From positions 1 through 64,000 of the forward strand of contig NZ_JAKOOW010000033.1 in NCBI RefSeq assembly GCF_022288825.1: 64,000 nt of DNA, read 5' to 3'. This stretch comes from Kingella pumchi (GTDB lineage: Bacteria; Pseudomonadota; Gammaproteobacteria; Burkholderiales; Neisseriaceae). Below are positions 25,615 through 34,406 of this stretch, in pieces. Position 1 is the first letter of the stretch; every line of letters starts with the position of its first letter. Position numbers and translations under genes: made by a program. The notes under the pieces were generated by a model, which was not told where the DNA came from, ran no database searches, and worked only from the letters and a program-made list of their open reading frames with translations.

Positions 25615-26274
25615 GTGTTTGCCGACAAACAGACTGTCCTTGACGCCTTTCATTTCCGCCATGCCTGCAAGCGTTATGACCCGGACAAAAAAATCAGCCG
25701 CGAAGATTTTGACTTTATTCTCGAAACCGCACGCCTGTCGCCCAGCTCGTTCGGGCTGGAGCCGTGGCGTTTTCTGGTGATACAGAATCCCGAGCTGCGC
25801 CGCGCGCTGGCGCCGCTGGCTTGGGGCGCGGCGGAAAAGCTCGACTGCAGCCATTTCATGATCCTGCTTGCCCGCACCGCCGATGCCACCCGCGCCGGCT
25901 ACCGCCACCGGATGTGGAGCGAAGTGCACGCGATTGCCGCGGATGTAGTTGAGCAGCGCGAAGCCAAGTTCAGCCATTTTGCCGAACACGATTTTCGGCT
26001 CAACGAAACGCCCCGCGCCTTTAACGACTGGACAGCCAAGCAAAGCTATATCGCGCTGGCCAATATGATGACCGCCGCCGCGCTGATCGGCATCGATTCG
26101 ACTGCGGTCGAAGGCTTCGACCAGGCCGCCGTCGATCAGCTGCTGGCAGACAACGGCCTGCTTGATCCGGCCGAACACCGCACCGCGCTGATGGCCGCTT
26201 TCGGCTACCGCGCCGCCGAGCCGCGCGCCAAAACCCGCCGCGCCGCCGCCGAAGTGGTGCAGTGGGTGGAATAG
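25615..26274 (+). CDS. nitroreductase-family oxidoreductase (NfsB-like)
   Basis: The 219-residue FMN protein has the family's N-terminal FHFRHACKRYDPDKKIS, substrate-region LSPSSFGLEPWRFLVI and C-terminal MAAFGYRAAEP. It would reduce nitro compounds, quinones or flavins with NAD(P)H. The start is GTG 25615, 7 bases after CAGGAG; TATAAT at 25571-25576 marks a promoter without a clear -35. Confidence 0.85.
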   Translation: MFADKQTVLDAFHFRHACKRYDPDKKISREDFDFILETARLSPSSFGLEPWRFLVIQNPELRRALAPLAWGAAEKLDCSHFMILLARTADATRAGYRHRMWSEVHAIAADVVEQREAKFSHFAEHDFRLNETPRAFNDWTAKQSYIALANMMTAAALIGIDSTAVEGFDQAAVDQLLADNGLLDPAEHRTALMAAFGYRAAEPRAKTRRAAAEVVQWVE

Positions 26275-26375
26275 GGTGCCTGCCTGCCGCCGCCAAACTT
26301 TCAGGCTGCCTGATCATCAAGGCAGCCTGAAAACAACAAACATCCGATTTTTTGAGTTTTTAATAAAGAACACAC

Positions 26376-27443
26376 ATGAGCGCCAAAGCCCCCGTTTCCC
26401 CCGCCCTGCGCAACAGCAGCTATATCCTGATGGCCGCCGTGCTGATCGGCGTGCTGTATTTTCATTTTCTGCCGCTATTGCTGTCGGTGATTCTGACTTA
26501 TGTCTTTATCAGCAAAACCAACCGCCTGATTTTCTGGCTGCGCCGCCGCCTGCTGCCGCGCCACACGCGCATGCACCGCTCGCTCAACGCGCGCAACATC
26601 AATCTGGTTTCGACCGTGCTCACCATCGGCCTGGTGCTGCTGGCGATTTTCCTGATGGCGTTGGGCATCTACCACCTGATCCACGGCGGCCACATCAACA
26701 CCATGATCGGCAAGCTGGCGGCGATTATCGCCGACACCAAAAACAGCAAAGAGCTGCCGCCCGCCCTGCTCAATATGCTGCCGGCCAACCTGGCGGAAAT
26801 CAAAACCGCCGCCGCCGCGCTGGTTCGCGAATACGGCGACACCCTGACCCGCATCAGCAAAAACAGCCTGACTTCCTTCGTCTATATCCTGATCGGCGTG
26901 ATTGTCGGCGCCATGCTCAGCTTCCACCGCCTGGCCACCCGCCACACCCGCGTGCAGATGCCGCCGTTTAAAGCCGAGCTGATCCGGCGCATCGCCAGCT
27001 TCCAAAGCAGCTTCGAGCGCGTGTTTCTGGCGCAGGTGAAAATCTCGCTGATCGATACCGCCGTTACCGCCCTTTATCTCTATCTGCTGCTGCCGCTTTT
27101 CGGCGTGGAGCTGCCGTTTCGGCTCACCGTGCTCTTTATCGCCTTTATCGTCGGCCTGATACCGGTGGCCGGCAATCTGATTTCCAACGCCGTCATCATC
27201 ACCCTGAGCCTGGGCGTCTCGCTGTATGTGGCGCTCGCTTCACTGGTGTTTTTAGTGGTGGTGCACAAGCTGGAGTATTTTCTCAACGCCAAAATCATTG
27301 GCGCCGAAATCGAATCGACCGCATGGGAATTGCTGATTGCCATGGTGGTGTGTGAGCGCATCTTCGGCATCGGCGGCATCATCATCGCCCCGGTGTACTA
27401 CGCCTATCTGAAAAACGAAATGAAACTGCAGAAACTGATTTAA
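26376..27443 (+). CDS. AI-2E family (PerM/TqsA-like) membrane permease
   Basis: The 355-residue protein has about seven membrane helices, a central soluble part (about residues 85-165) and the C-terminal family signature LFIAFIVGLIPVAGNLISNAVIITLSL. Members include the AI-2 exporter TqsA and Na+/H+ antiporter-like proteins; the substrate here cannot be inferred. Confidence 0.84.
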   Translation: MSAKAPVSPALRNSSYILMAAVLIGVLYFHFLPLLLSVILTYVFISKTNRLIFWLRRRLLPRHTRMHRSLNARNINLVSTVLTIGLVLLAIFLMALGIYHLIHGGHINTMIGKLAAIIADTKNSKELPPALLNMLPANLAEIKTAAAALVREYGDTLTRISKNSLTSFVYILIGVIVGAMLSFHRLATRHTRVQMPPFKAELIRRIASFQSSFERVFLAQVKISLIDTAVTALYLYLLLPLFGVELPFRLTVLFIAFIVGLIPVAGNLISNAVIITLSLGVSLYVALASLVFLVVVHKLEYFLNAKIIGAEIESTAWELLIAMVVCERIFGIGGIIIAPVYYAYLKNEMKLQKLI

Positions 27444-27587
27444 ACGTTGTTTTCCACTTTCAGGCTGCCTTATCCCAGTCCAAAGGCAGCCTGAAAAGCG
27501 TAGCGGAATTGCGAAGCTAAAACATCAAAACCACTACGCCGCCCTTTTCAGGCTGCTCCAACCATCCCAAAAAAAGCCCCCAAAACC

Positions 27588-28385
27588 ATGACCCCATCCA
27601 CCAAATACAGCCGCAGCCTGCACGCCCCCATCAGTCTCGGCACCACCTCCGACGACCGCTTTATGCCCGCAGGCTACCTTGCCGCCTTCGCCCAAAAAGA
27701 CGCACTGGTGCTCACCGAAAAACTCGACGGGCAAAACAACTGCTTCAACCGCCACGGCGTTTTCGCCCGCTCGCACGCTGCGCCCACCCAGCATCCGTGG
27801 GACAAACCGCTGATTGACCGCTGGCAGCGCATCAAAGACGATTTGGGCGATTTGGAACTCTTCGGCGAAAACCTCTACGGCATCCACTCCATCGCCTACC
27901 GCCGCCTGGAATCCTATTTCTATCTATTCGCCGTGCGCCAGGGCGAGCGCTGGCTCGGCTGGGACGAAGTCAAATTCTACGCCGCCCTGTTTGACTTCCC
28001 CACCGTGCCCGAGCTGCCGATTACCCAGCCGCTGCGCGACATGTACCGCAACGGCATTGACGAAAACCGCCAACTTGCCGACTGGCTCACCGCCAATCTC
28101 GGCATGAGCTGGCTGGATTATGTGGAAACCGGCGGCGCACTCGGCGGCTACGACCCGCAAACCAACTCTCCCTGCTGCGAAGGCTTGGTTATCCGCAACC
28201 GCGACGGCTTTGCCACCAACAACGGTGATTTGCCCGTGCAGCCCAACGAATTTGACAACCTGTTCAAACTGGTGCGCGCCAAACACGTTAAAACCGATGT
28301 GCATTGGACCAAAACTTGGCAGCCCGCCACGCTGATTGATTACGACCAATACGGCTGGCACGGCTACCAATACCAAAGCAAATAA
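27588..28385 (+). CDS. RNA ligase family protein
   Basis: The 265-residue protein has the nucleotidyltransferase motifs in order: TEKLDGQNN (motif I, AMP-accepting Lys45), DLELFGENLYGIHSI (motif III), CEGLVIRN (motif IV) and LFKLVRAKHVKTDVHW (motif V). This is the T4 Rnl2/REL-like RNA ligase plan, sealing 3'-OH and 5'-phosphate RNA ends with ATP. Just downstream is a gene combining an HD phosphohydrolase with a P-loop kinase, so the two look like an RNA-repair operon that heals and seals broken RNAs such as tRNAs. A DUS hairpin precedes the gene. Confidence 0.85.
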   Translation: MTPSTKYSRSLHAPISLGTTSDDRFMPAGYLAAFAQKDALVLTEKLDGQNNCFNRHGVFARSHAAPTQHPWDKPLIDRWQRIKDDLGDLELFGENLYGIHSIAYRRLESYFYLFAVRQGERWLGWDEVKFYAALFDFPTVPELPITQPLRDMYRNGIDENRQLADWLTANLGMSWLDYVETGGALGGYDPQTNSPCCEGLVIRNRDGFATNNGDLPVQPNEFDNLFKLVRAKHVKTDVHWTKTWQPATLIDYDQYGWHGYQYQSK

Positions 28386-28486
28386 AGGCAGCCTGAAAGC
28401 CTAATTTGGGCAAAAACAAAACGCCAAACCCTTTTCAGGCTGCCCACTCCACCACCAAAACCAATCATCCCCTAAGGACGCATGCC

Positions 28487-29620
28487 ATGTGGCAATTCCC
28501 CCATTTCACCCCCAACCGCGCCCCCGACTGGGACGCACTCACCGCCCGTTTTGACTGGCTCGCCGACATGGCCGCCGTGCCGCAAGATGCCGAATGGCAC
28601 GGCGAAGGCGACGTGCTGACCCACACCAAAATGGTTGCTGCCGAGCTTTTCAGGCTGCCCGAATATCAGGAACTGGACGAACAGGCGCAGCACATCCTGT
28701 TTGCCGCCGCCCTGTTGCACGACGTAGAAAAACGCAGCACCACCGTCACCGAAGAGCGCGACGGCAAAACCCGAATCATCTCCCCGCGCCACGCCAAAAA
28801 AGGCGAGCACACCGCCCGCCAAATTCTCTATTGCGACCTCGCCGCCCCCTTCGCCGTGCGCGAAGCCGTCGCCAAACTGGTGCGCTGGCACGGGCTGCCG
28901 CTGTGGGCAATCGACAAACCCCAGCCCGAACACGCCGCCATCGCCGCCGCCCTGCAAGTGAACACCCAATGGCTCGCCATCCTCGCCAAAGCCGACGCCC
29001 TCGGACGCATCTGCCCTGACACCGCCGAGCTGCTGGAACGCATCGCCCTGTTCCAAGCCCTGTGCGAAGAAAACCAAAGCTGGGGCGCGTCCTACCCCTT
29101 TTCAGGCTGCCACGCGCGTTACCATTATCTCAATCACCCCGAAAGCAGCCCCGACTACCACCCCTACGACGACTTCGCCTGCACCGTTTACATGATGAGC
29201 GCCCTGCCTGGCAGCGGCAAAGACACCCACATCGCCCAACGCTTCCCCAAGCTGCCCGTACTCTCGCTCGACGACATCCGCCGCGCCCACCGCATAGACC
29301 CCGCCGACAAAAAAGCCGCCGGCCGCGTTATCCAACTCGCCAAAGAGCAAGCCCGCCAATACCTGCGCGATCGCCAAGACTTCGTGTTCAACGCCACCAA
29401 CCTCACCCGCGAGCTGCGCGGCAAATGGACGGCACTCTTTGCCGACTACCGCGCCCGCATCCACATCGTCTATCTGGAAGTGCCCTGGCCGCAGCTGTTG
29501 CGCCAAAACAAACAGCGCGAACACAGCGTTCCCGAAGCCGTTATCCGCCGCCTGCTCGGCAAACTGGAAATTCCCAGCTACGACGAAGCGCACGAAGTGG
29601 AATATTGCGTTGCCGAATAG
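28487..29620 (+). CDS. HD-domain phosphohydrolase fused to P-loop polynucleotide-kinase-like domain
   Basis: The 377-residue protein has an N-terminal HD domain (VLTHTKMVAAEL, LLHDVEKRSTT near residue 77, later WHGLP and KADALGR) and a C-terminal kinase domain with P-loop MSALPGSGKDTH (about residues 236-247), SLDDIRRAHR and FNATNLTRELR. The pairing suggests end-healing: removal of a phosphate by HD and 5'-phosphorylation by the kinase, preparing substrates for the upstream ligase. AAGGA precedes ATG 28487. An in-frame DUS encodes FRLPEY inside the HD part. Confidence 0.85.
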   Translation: MWQFPHFTPNRAPDWDALTARFDWLADMAAVPQDAEWHGEGDVLTHTKMVAAELFRLPEYQELDEQAQHILFAAALLHDVEKRSTTVTEERDGKTRIISPRHAKKGEHTARQILYCDLAAPFAVREAVAKLVRWHGLPLWAIDKPQPEHAAIAAALQVNTQWLAILAKADALGRICPDTAELLERIALFQALCEENQSWGASYPFSGCHARYHYLNHPESSPDYHPYDDFACTVYMMSALPGSGKDTHIAQRFPKLPVLSLDDIRRAHRIDPADKKAAGRVIQLAKEQARQYLRDRQDFVFNATNLTRELRGKWTALFADYRARIHIVYLEVPWPQLLRQNKQREHSVPEAVIRRLLGKLEIPSYDEAHEVEYCVAE

Positions 29621-29701
29621 GCAGCCTGAAAACGGTTTTTTTACCTTTCAGGCTGCCTGATGATAAAGCAGCAAAACGGCATACCCTTGGAGAAGCCCGA
29701 T

Positions 29702-30508
29702 ATGAAAAAAATGATACCCATGGCAGCCGTACTGCTTGCCTGCGGAACACTTCGCGCCCAAACACCTGATCAAATCGTGGCGCAGTATTACCCGCAATAC
29801 GCCGATAAGGCACACTGCCGTTTCAACCGCAAGGCGTACAACCGGGAAACCGGCGTGTATCACTGCATGAAGCAGGCACAGGCAAAAACGCGGCACACGG
29901 CACAGGGCAAACAGCTCTATCTGCTGTTTACAGGCAGGACACTGTATGCAGACAGCCAGCAACCAAGCAGAAACCATCCGGACAAAGGCATGGCCGGCCT
30001 GTTTGTCTTCAAAAAAGAATCGGGCGGCTGGCGGCTGCTGGCGGCGAAGCCGGAAATTTATACGGGCACGTTCGGCGATGCGCCGCAACATTGGCGGTTT
30101 GAGCAGTTCGGCAAAGACAAATGGGGTTTTGTTGCCGAAGAAAGCGAAACGGCGCAAGGCTACCGCTCCGGTTCGCTGGTGCTGGTGTATCACGACAGCG
30201 GCAGCAAAATCAGCGAACAGCGGATTGGCAATTTAAGCGATACGGAAGAATGGGCGGCACATTGCGAAACAGAGGAAAGCAAACCGGCAGCTGGGTTTGA
30301 AAAATGTATGCGGGGCGCAGCTTACGCGCACGGCACGATGCGCGTGCAGAAACACGGCAAGGCAGCGGCAGGCCGCTATCCGCTGCTGATTACGGTAAGC
30401 AGCAGGGCGGGTTTGAAGAAAAATATCAAAACCGTGCGGTATGTCGCCCGTTACAATGCGGCAAAAGGCCGCTATCTCCTGCCGAAAGCCTATCCGTTCG
30501 GACAATAA
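29702..30508 (+). CDS. exported protein of unknown function
   Basis: The 268-residue product begins MKKMIPMAAVLLACGTLRAQ, a cleavable signal peptide (cleavage likely after LRA). The mature protein has paired Cys (AHCRF and YHCMK; AHCETEE and FEKCMR) and a beta-rich repeat-like layout. I recognise no family. GGAGAA lies about 10 bases before the ATG. Gene context gives no clue to its role. Confidence 0.68.
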   Translation: MKKMIPMAAVLLACGTLRAQTPDQIVAQYYPQYADKAHCRFNRKAYNRETGVYHCMKQAQAKTRHTAQGKQLYLLFTGRTLYADSQQPSRNHPDKGMAGLFVFKKESGGWRLLAAKPEIYTGTFGDAPQHWRFEQFGKDKWGFVAEESETAQGYRSGSLVLVYHDSGSKISEQRIGNLSDTEEWAAHCETEESKPAAGFEKCMRGAAYAHGTMRVQKHGKAAAGRYPLLITVSSRAGLKKNIKTVRYVARYNAAKGRYLLPKAYPFGQ

Positions 30509-30586
30509 GCCCAAAAATTTTCTGTGCTTTTCCCATGCGGATACAAACTTTCCCAAGGAACCGCCCCGCAGGACAAATGCCATCAA

Positions 30587-30690
30587 ATAGTGAAACAAAA
30601 TAGAAAATCTATGGCGTTGCTGTGCCTTGCCGTACTACCTGTACTGCCTGCGGCTTGCTGCCTTGTATCTTTCCTATTTTGTTTCACTAT
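30587..30690. mobile_element. Correia-like miniature inverted-repeat element
   Basis: A 104-bp element bounded by perfect 17-bp inverted repeats (ATAGTGAAACAAAATAG at 30587-30603; its complement at 30674-30690). Its interior (GGCGTTG...CCTTGCCGTACTAC.TGTACTG.CTGCGGCTT) closely follows my recollection of the short neisserial Correia element, but the termini are diverged after TATAGTG. It lies between the exported-protein gene and a small membrane-protein gene. Confidence 0.7.
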
Positions 30691-30801
30691 ACTAAGGCAG
30701 CCTGAAAACCGTAAAACGGCTTTCAGGCTGCCTGAATCTTGCGGCGGGCGGCGCTTTTGCCTACCATCTGCCGCCTTTGCCAACCGCATCGGACAAACAC
30801 T

Positions 30802-31134
30802 ATGGACAAATTTTTTACCGTTTTGGTACTGCTGGGACTGATTGTCGGCTCGATCGGGCTGATCGGCCTGATTGCCGCCTTGCTGGCGAAGAAAACGCCG
30901 GCGAAAAAAATGCTGTTTACCCGCCTGATGCTCGGCGGTTTTTCGCTGATGATGTTCAGCCTGATCGGTTTCGGTATGTTTTACCGGCCGCCGGCAGATG
31001 GCGGCAGCTTTGCCCCGCCGCCGGCTGCGTCTGCCGTAAGGCAGCCTGAAAACGCCGCATCCGCCGCGGCACCGGCAGCTGCTGCCGCATCCGATCCCGC
31101 CGCGTCCGCCGCCGACTGGCTCCATACCCGTTAA
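30802..31134 (+). CDS. small membrane protein with Ala/Pro-rich tail
   Basis: The 110-residue product has two membrane helices (about residues 4-26 and 38-58) followed by a low-complexity Ala/Pro/Ser-rich tail; a DUS encodes RQPEN within it. No family is recognised. No good ribosome-binding site precedes ATG 30802. It may be co-transcribed with the aldehyde dehydrogenase gene 22 bases downstream. Confidence 0.55.
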   Translation: MDKFFTVLVLLGLIVGSIGLIGLIAALLAKKTPAKKMLFTRLMLGGFSLMMFSLIGFGMFYRPPADGGSFAPPPAASAVRQPENAASAAAPAAAAASDPAASAADWLHTR

Positions 31135-31156
31135 TCCTTTCAGGCAGCCTGAAACC

Positions 31157-32509
31157 ATGTTTACCAGCATCCACACCGTTAGCGGCGACGTCCTTTACAC
31201 CCGAGCCGCCGACACGCCCGAACACACCGCGCGCCAGATTGCCGCGCTCAAAGCGCGCCAGCGCGAATTTGCCGCGCTAAAAATCACCGAGCGCACCGCG
31301 CAGCTGGCGGCTTTTGCCGAGCGGCTGGCCGCCAATAAAAGCCGTTTGGCGGCGATGGTGTGCGAAGAAGTCGGCCGCTGCCTACGCGAGTGCGAAGCCG
31401 AAATCGACAAATCGCTGGCGCTGATCCGCTATTACGCCAAGCTCGCGCCGCAGTTTCTCGCCGGCAAAACCATCGCTACCCAGGCCAGCATCAGCGGCGT
31501 TTCCTTTGCGCCGCTGGGCGTGGTGCTGGCGGTGATGCCGTGGAACTATCCGGTGTGGCAGGTGCTGCGTTTTGCCGTGCCCGCCCTGTGCGCGGGCAAT
31601 GCCTGTCTGGTCAAACCCGCCCCCAGCGTGGCGCGGGTGAGCGCGGCGCTGTTTGAGCTGGCAGACGGTCTGCCCTTGCAGCCGGCGTGGCTGGCGCACG
31701 AAAACACCGAAGCCGCGCTGGCTGCGTGCGATGCGCTGGCCTTTACCGGCTCCACCGATACCGGCCGCCATTTGGCCGCGCTGGCGGGCAAACACCTGAA
31801 AAAATGCGTGTTGGAACTCGGCGGCAGCAACGCCTTTATCGTCCTGCCCGATGCCGATCTGGCCGCCGCCGCCGCCGAAGCCTGCCATTCGCGTTTCCGC
31901 GACGCCGGCCAGTCGTGCAACGCCGCCAAGCGCCTGATTGTCTGCGACAGCGTAGCCGACGAGTTTATCCCGCTGCTGCTGGCCGAATGCGCCAAACTAA
32001 AAAGCGGCGACCCGATGCAGCCTGAAACCACGCTCGCGCCGCTGCACCGCGCCGATTTGCGCGAGCGCGTGCACGCGCAGGTGCAGGACGCGCTGGCGCA
32101 CGGCGCCGAGCTGCTGGCGGGCGGCGTGCTGCCGCCGCAGTCGGAAACAACGCCGGGCTGGTTCTACCCCGCCACCCTTATCGACCGGCTCAACCCGCAA
32201 TGCCGGATGTGGCGCGAAGAAGTGTTCGGCCCCGCGCTGGGCATTATCCGCGTGGCCGATGCCGAAGCCGCCGTGGCCGCCGCCAACAGCACGCCCTACG
32301 GCCTGGGCGCCAGCATCTTTACCGCCGATACCGATCTGGCCGAGCGCATGGCCGCGCGGCTTGAAGTAGGCAGCGTGTTCGTCAACCGCCACACCAGCAG
32401 CGATTTGCGCCTGCCCTTCGGCGGCGTGAAAGATTCCGGCTTCGGCCGCGAGCTGTCCGAGTTCGGGCTGTATGAGTTTGTTAATGTAAAGACTTATTGG
32501 CAGAAATAG
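31157..32509 (+). CDS. NAD(P)-dependent aldehyde dehydrogenase (succinate-semialdehyde type)
   Basis: The 450-residue protein has the general base Glu220 in LELGGSN, catalytic Cys254 in GQSCNAAKR, cofactor-loop FTGSTDTGRHLA, MPWNYPVWQVLRF and EEVFGPALGIIRV. The length and sequence fit the short Sad/GabD-like group that oxidises succinate semialdehyde to succinate. Substrate specificity is inferred from overall resemblance, not proven. No gabT is adjacent. Confidence 0.85.
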   Translation: MFTSIHTVSGDVLYTRAADTPEHTARQIAALKARQREFAALKITERTAQLAAFAERLAANKSRLAAMVCEEVGRCLRECEAEIDKSLALIRYYAKLAPQFLAGKTIATQASISGVSFAPLGVVLAVMPWNYPVWQVLRFAVPALCAGNACLVKPAPSVARVSAALFELADGLPLQPAWLAHENTEAALAACDALAFTGSTDTGRHLAALAGKHLKKCVLELGGSNAFIVLPDADLAAAAAEACHSRFRDAGQSCNAAKRLIVCDSVADEFIPLLLAECAKLKSGDPMQPETTLAPLHRADLRERVHAQVQDALAHGAELLAGGVLPPQSETTPGWFYPATLIDRLNPQCRMWREEVFGPALGIIRVADAEAAVAAANSTPYGLGASIFTADTDLAERMAARLEVGSVFVNRHTSSDLRLPFGGVKDSGFGRELSEFGLYEFVNVKTYWQK

Positions 32510-32536
32510 TTTTCAGGCTGCCTTGGGAAGATGGGC

Positions 32537-33136
32537 ATGAACGACTTTAATCCCTACCAAACCCCCGCCAGCGACGAGCCGGCGCAGGGCTGCTGGCGGC
32601 GCGGCGGCAAAGTCTGGCTCGCTGCCGGCAGCGCGTTGCCCTGCCGCTGCATCCGTTGCGCGGCTGAGACTGCGGCGGAAGAAGGCAAAAACGTGAATCT
32701 GTATTGGACGCCGCCGGCGGCGCTCTTGCTGTCGGCCGCGGCGGTGGTGCTGTTTTTTATTTTTGCGCCGGTACTGTTTGCGTGGCTGGACGAGTGGAAA
32801 GCGCCGGTTTTGATTGTTTTGGCGCTGCTGTTTACCGCCGCGCAAATCTGGCTGCAGCGCAAACGGCGGCTGTTTGTGCCGGTGTGCCGCCGCTGCCGGC
32901 GCCGCCGCATCGGGGTGATGGCGGCGCTGGCGCTGGCGGCGGTTTTGCTGCTGCTGTTGGCGGAAAGCAAGATTCCGCTGCTGATGTCGCTCGGTTTCGG
33001 CGGCGCCATGATCGCGCTGCTGGCGCTGATGCTGTACGACAACCGCCGCATCCGCGCGCTGGCCATCCGCGACGACTGCAGCGTGCTGACCGGCTTTGGC
33101 CGCCGTTTTCTCGATACGCTGGAAAATAGGGGCTAG
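32537..33136 (+). CDS. membrane protein with NDFNPYQTP start and CxxC pair, paralog A
   Basis: The 199-residue product starts MNDFNPYQTPASDE, has CIRCA and a VPVCRRCRRRR pair that could form a zinc site, four hydrophobic segments and ends DDCSVLTGFGRRFLDTL. The same plan (NDFNPYQTP, CVRCGEA, CYCPKH, GFGKGFLQQIP) appears at 47603-48199, so the two are dispersed paralogs. ATG 32537 is favoured over 32531 for its spacing to GGGAAG. The function is unknown. Confidence 0.7.
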   Translation: MNDFNPYQTPASDEPAQGCWRRGGKVWLAAGSALPCRCIRCAAETAAEEGKNVNLYWTPPAALLLSAAAVVLFFIFAPVLFAWLDEWKAPVLIVLALLFTAAQIWLQRKRRLFVPVCRRCRRRRIGVMAALALAAVLLLLLAESKIPLLMSLGFGGAMIALLALMLYDNRRIRALAIRDDCSVLTGFGRRFLDTLENRG

Positions 33137-33160
33137 GCAGCCTGAAAGTCGGTTTTGCAT

Positions 33161-33204
33161 AAAAGCAGCCTGAAAACGCGGATACGGTTTTCAGGCTGCT
33201 TTTT
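33161..33204. terminator. DUS inverted-repeat terminator
   Basis: AAAAGCAGCCTGAAAAC pairs with GTTTTCAGGCTGCTTTT. It is the first element in the 294-base gap 33137-33430, which also contains an 18-bp palindrome and a dRS3 copy but no supported gene. Confidence 0.7.
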
Positions 33205-33249
33205 GCTTGGCTTGTTGGCGCGCGACGTAACAAGCCGCATTGCTGGAAT

Positions 33250-33267
33250 GCTGGGTCTAGACCCAGC
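33250..33267. repeat. 18-bp perfect palindrome
   Basis: GCTGGGTCTAGACCCAGC, in the gap between paralog A and panC. Confidence 0.6.
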
Positions 33268-33303
33268 CTACCTTGCTGGCAGGCATTGCTGCACACCAAC
33301 AAG

Positions 33304-33323
33304 ATTCCCGCCTGCGCGGGAAT
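33304..33323. repeat. dRS3-type repeat
   Basis: ATTCCC, eight bases, GGGAAT, unpaired; the only dRS3 I saw outside the PspA/flotillin island. Confidence 0.7.
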
Positions 33324-33430
33324 GACGGTAGTGGGGATGGGATGCGCTAAAAACGGCTTTCAGGCAGCCTGAAAGTTTGATGCAGCCTGAAAAGGCCAAA
33401 ACGCTTTCAGGCTGCCTTTAGGCCGGCGGT

Positions 33431-34270
33431 TTAGTCTTCGAGACTGAATTCGATATTGTCGATCAGGCGGGTGCCGCCGAGGCGGGCGGCGCCGAGGACG
33501 ACCAGCTGTTTGTCGCCGACGCGGGCGGTGTTCAGGCTGCCGGCGGCGCGGATTTCGATGTAGTCCACCTGCCAGCCGCGCGAAGCCAGGCCGCGGCGAG
33601 CCTGCTCTTCAAGGGCGGCGTAGTCGCGGCTGCCGCCGCGCACGGTGTCGGCCACGGCCTGCAGGCTGCGGTAGAGCTGCGGCGCTTCGGCGCGCTCTTC
33701 GGGCTTGAGGTATTGGTTGCGGCTGGAGAGGGCGAGGCCGTCGGTGGCGCGGCCGGTATCGACGGGAATAATGCGCACGGGGATGTTGAGATCATCGACC
33801 ATGCCTTGTATGACCACCAGCTGCTGGTAGTCTTTTTTGCCGAAGCAGGCGGTGTCGGGCTGGACGATGTTGAAGAGTTTGCACACGACGGTGGCGACGC
33901 CGCGAAAGTGGCCGGGGCGGAAGGCGCCGCACAATTCGTTTTGCAGATTGGGCGGCTCGACCTGGTACTGCTGGGCAACGCGCGGGTAGAGTTCGGCTTC
34001 GTCGGGGACGAACAGCGCATCGACGCCGGCTGCGCGCAGTTTTTCGGCGTCGGCTTCAAGGGTGCGCGGGTAGCGGCCGAAGTCTTCGCCCTGGCCGAAC
34101 TGCAGGCGGTTGACGAAGATGCTGACCACGGTGTGGCGCTCAGCCTGCTTGGCCTGCGCCACCAGCGCCAGATGGCCGGCATGAAGGTTACCCATGGTGG
34201 GCACGAAGGCGACGCTGTCGTGGCTGCGCCGCCATTGGCGGATTTCTTCGATGGTGCGGATGATTTGCAT
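33431..34270 (-). CDS. panC: pantothenate synthetase
   Basis: The 279-residue enzyme joins pantoate and beta-alanine with ATP. The HxGH motif is at His30-Gly-His33 (PTMGNLHAGH), followed by SIFVNRLQFGQGEDF, the GKKDYQQL stretch and LALSSRNQYL, the equivalent of the second nucleotide-binding motif. Here Pro/Gln are replaced by Arg/Leu in the usual FVNPxQF (FVNRLQF), which is unusual. panB is not adjacent. Confidence 0.94.
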   Translation of the reverse strand: MQIIRTIEEIRQWRRSHDSVAFVPTMGNLHAGHLALVAQAKQAERHTVVSIFVNRLQFGQGEDFGRYPRTLEADAEKLRAAGVDALFVPDEAELYPRVAQQYQVEPPNLQNELCGAFRPGHFRGVATVVCKLFNIVQPDTACFGKKDYQQLVVIQGMVDDLNIPVRIIPVDTGRATDGLALSSRNQYLKPEERAEAPQLYRSLQAVADTVRGGSRDYAALEEQARRGLASRGWQVDYIEIRAAGSLNTARVGDKQLVVLGAARLGGTRLIDNIEFSLED

Positions 34271-34406
34271 GGTGGGGGTGTTCCTTGTGTGGCGGGTTGG
34301 GTTTTAACTTCGTTGAAGCTGCGCTTTCAGGCTGCCTGCAAGGGCGTGGACGGCCTGTTTTCGCGTTTCAGGCTGCCTGGGGATGTCAGGCAGCCTGAAA
34401 AGGGGC

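Noticed and set aside
30524..30841. Plus-strand frame through the Correia-like element
   Set aside because: The frame is made of repeat sequence and overlaps the start of a better-supported membrane-protein gene.
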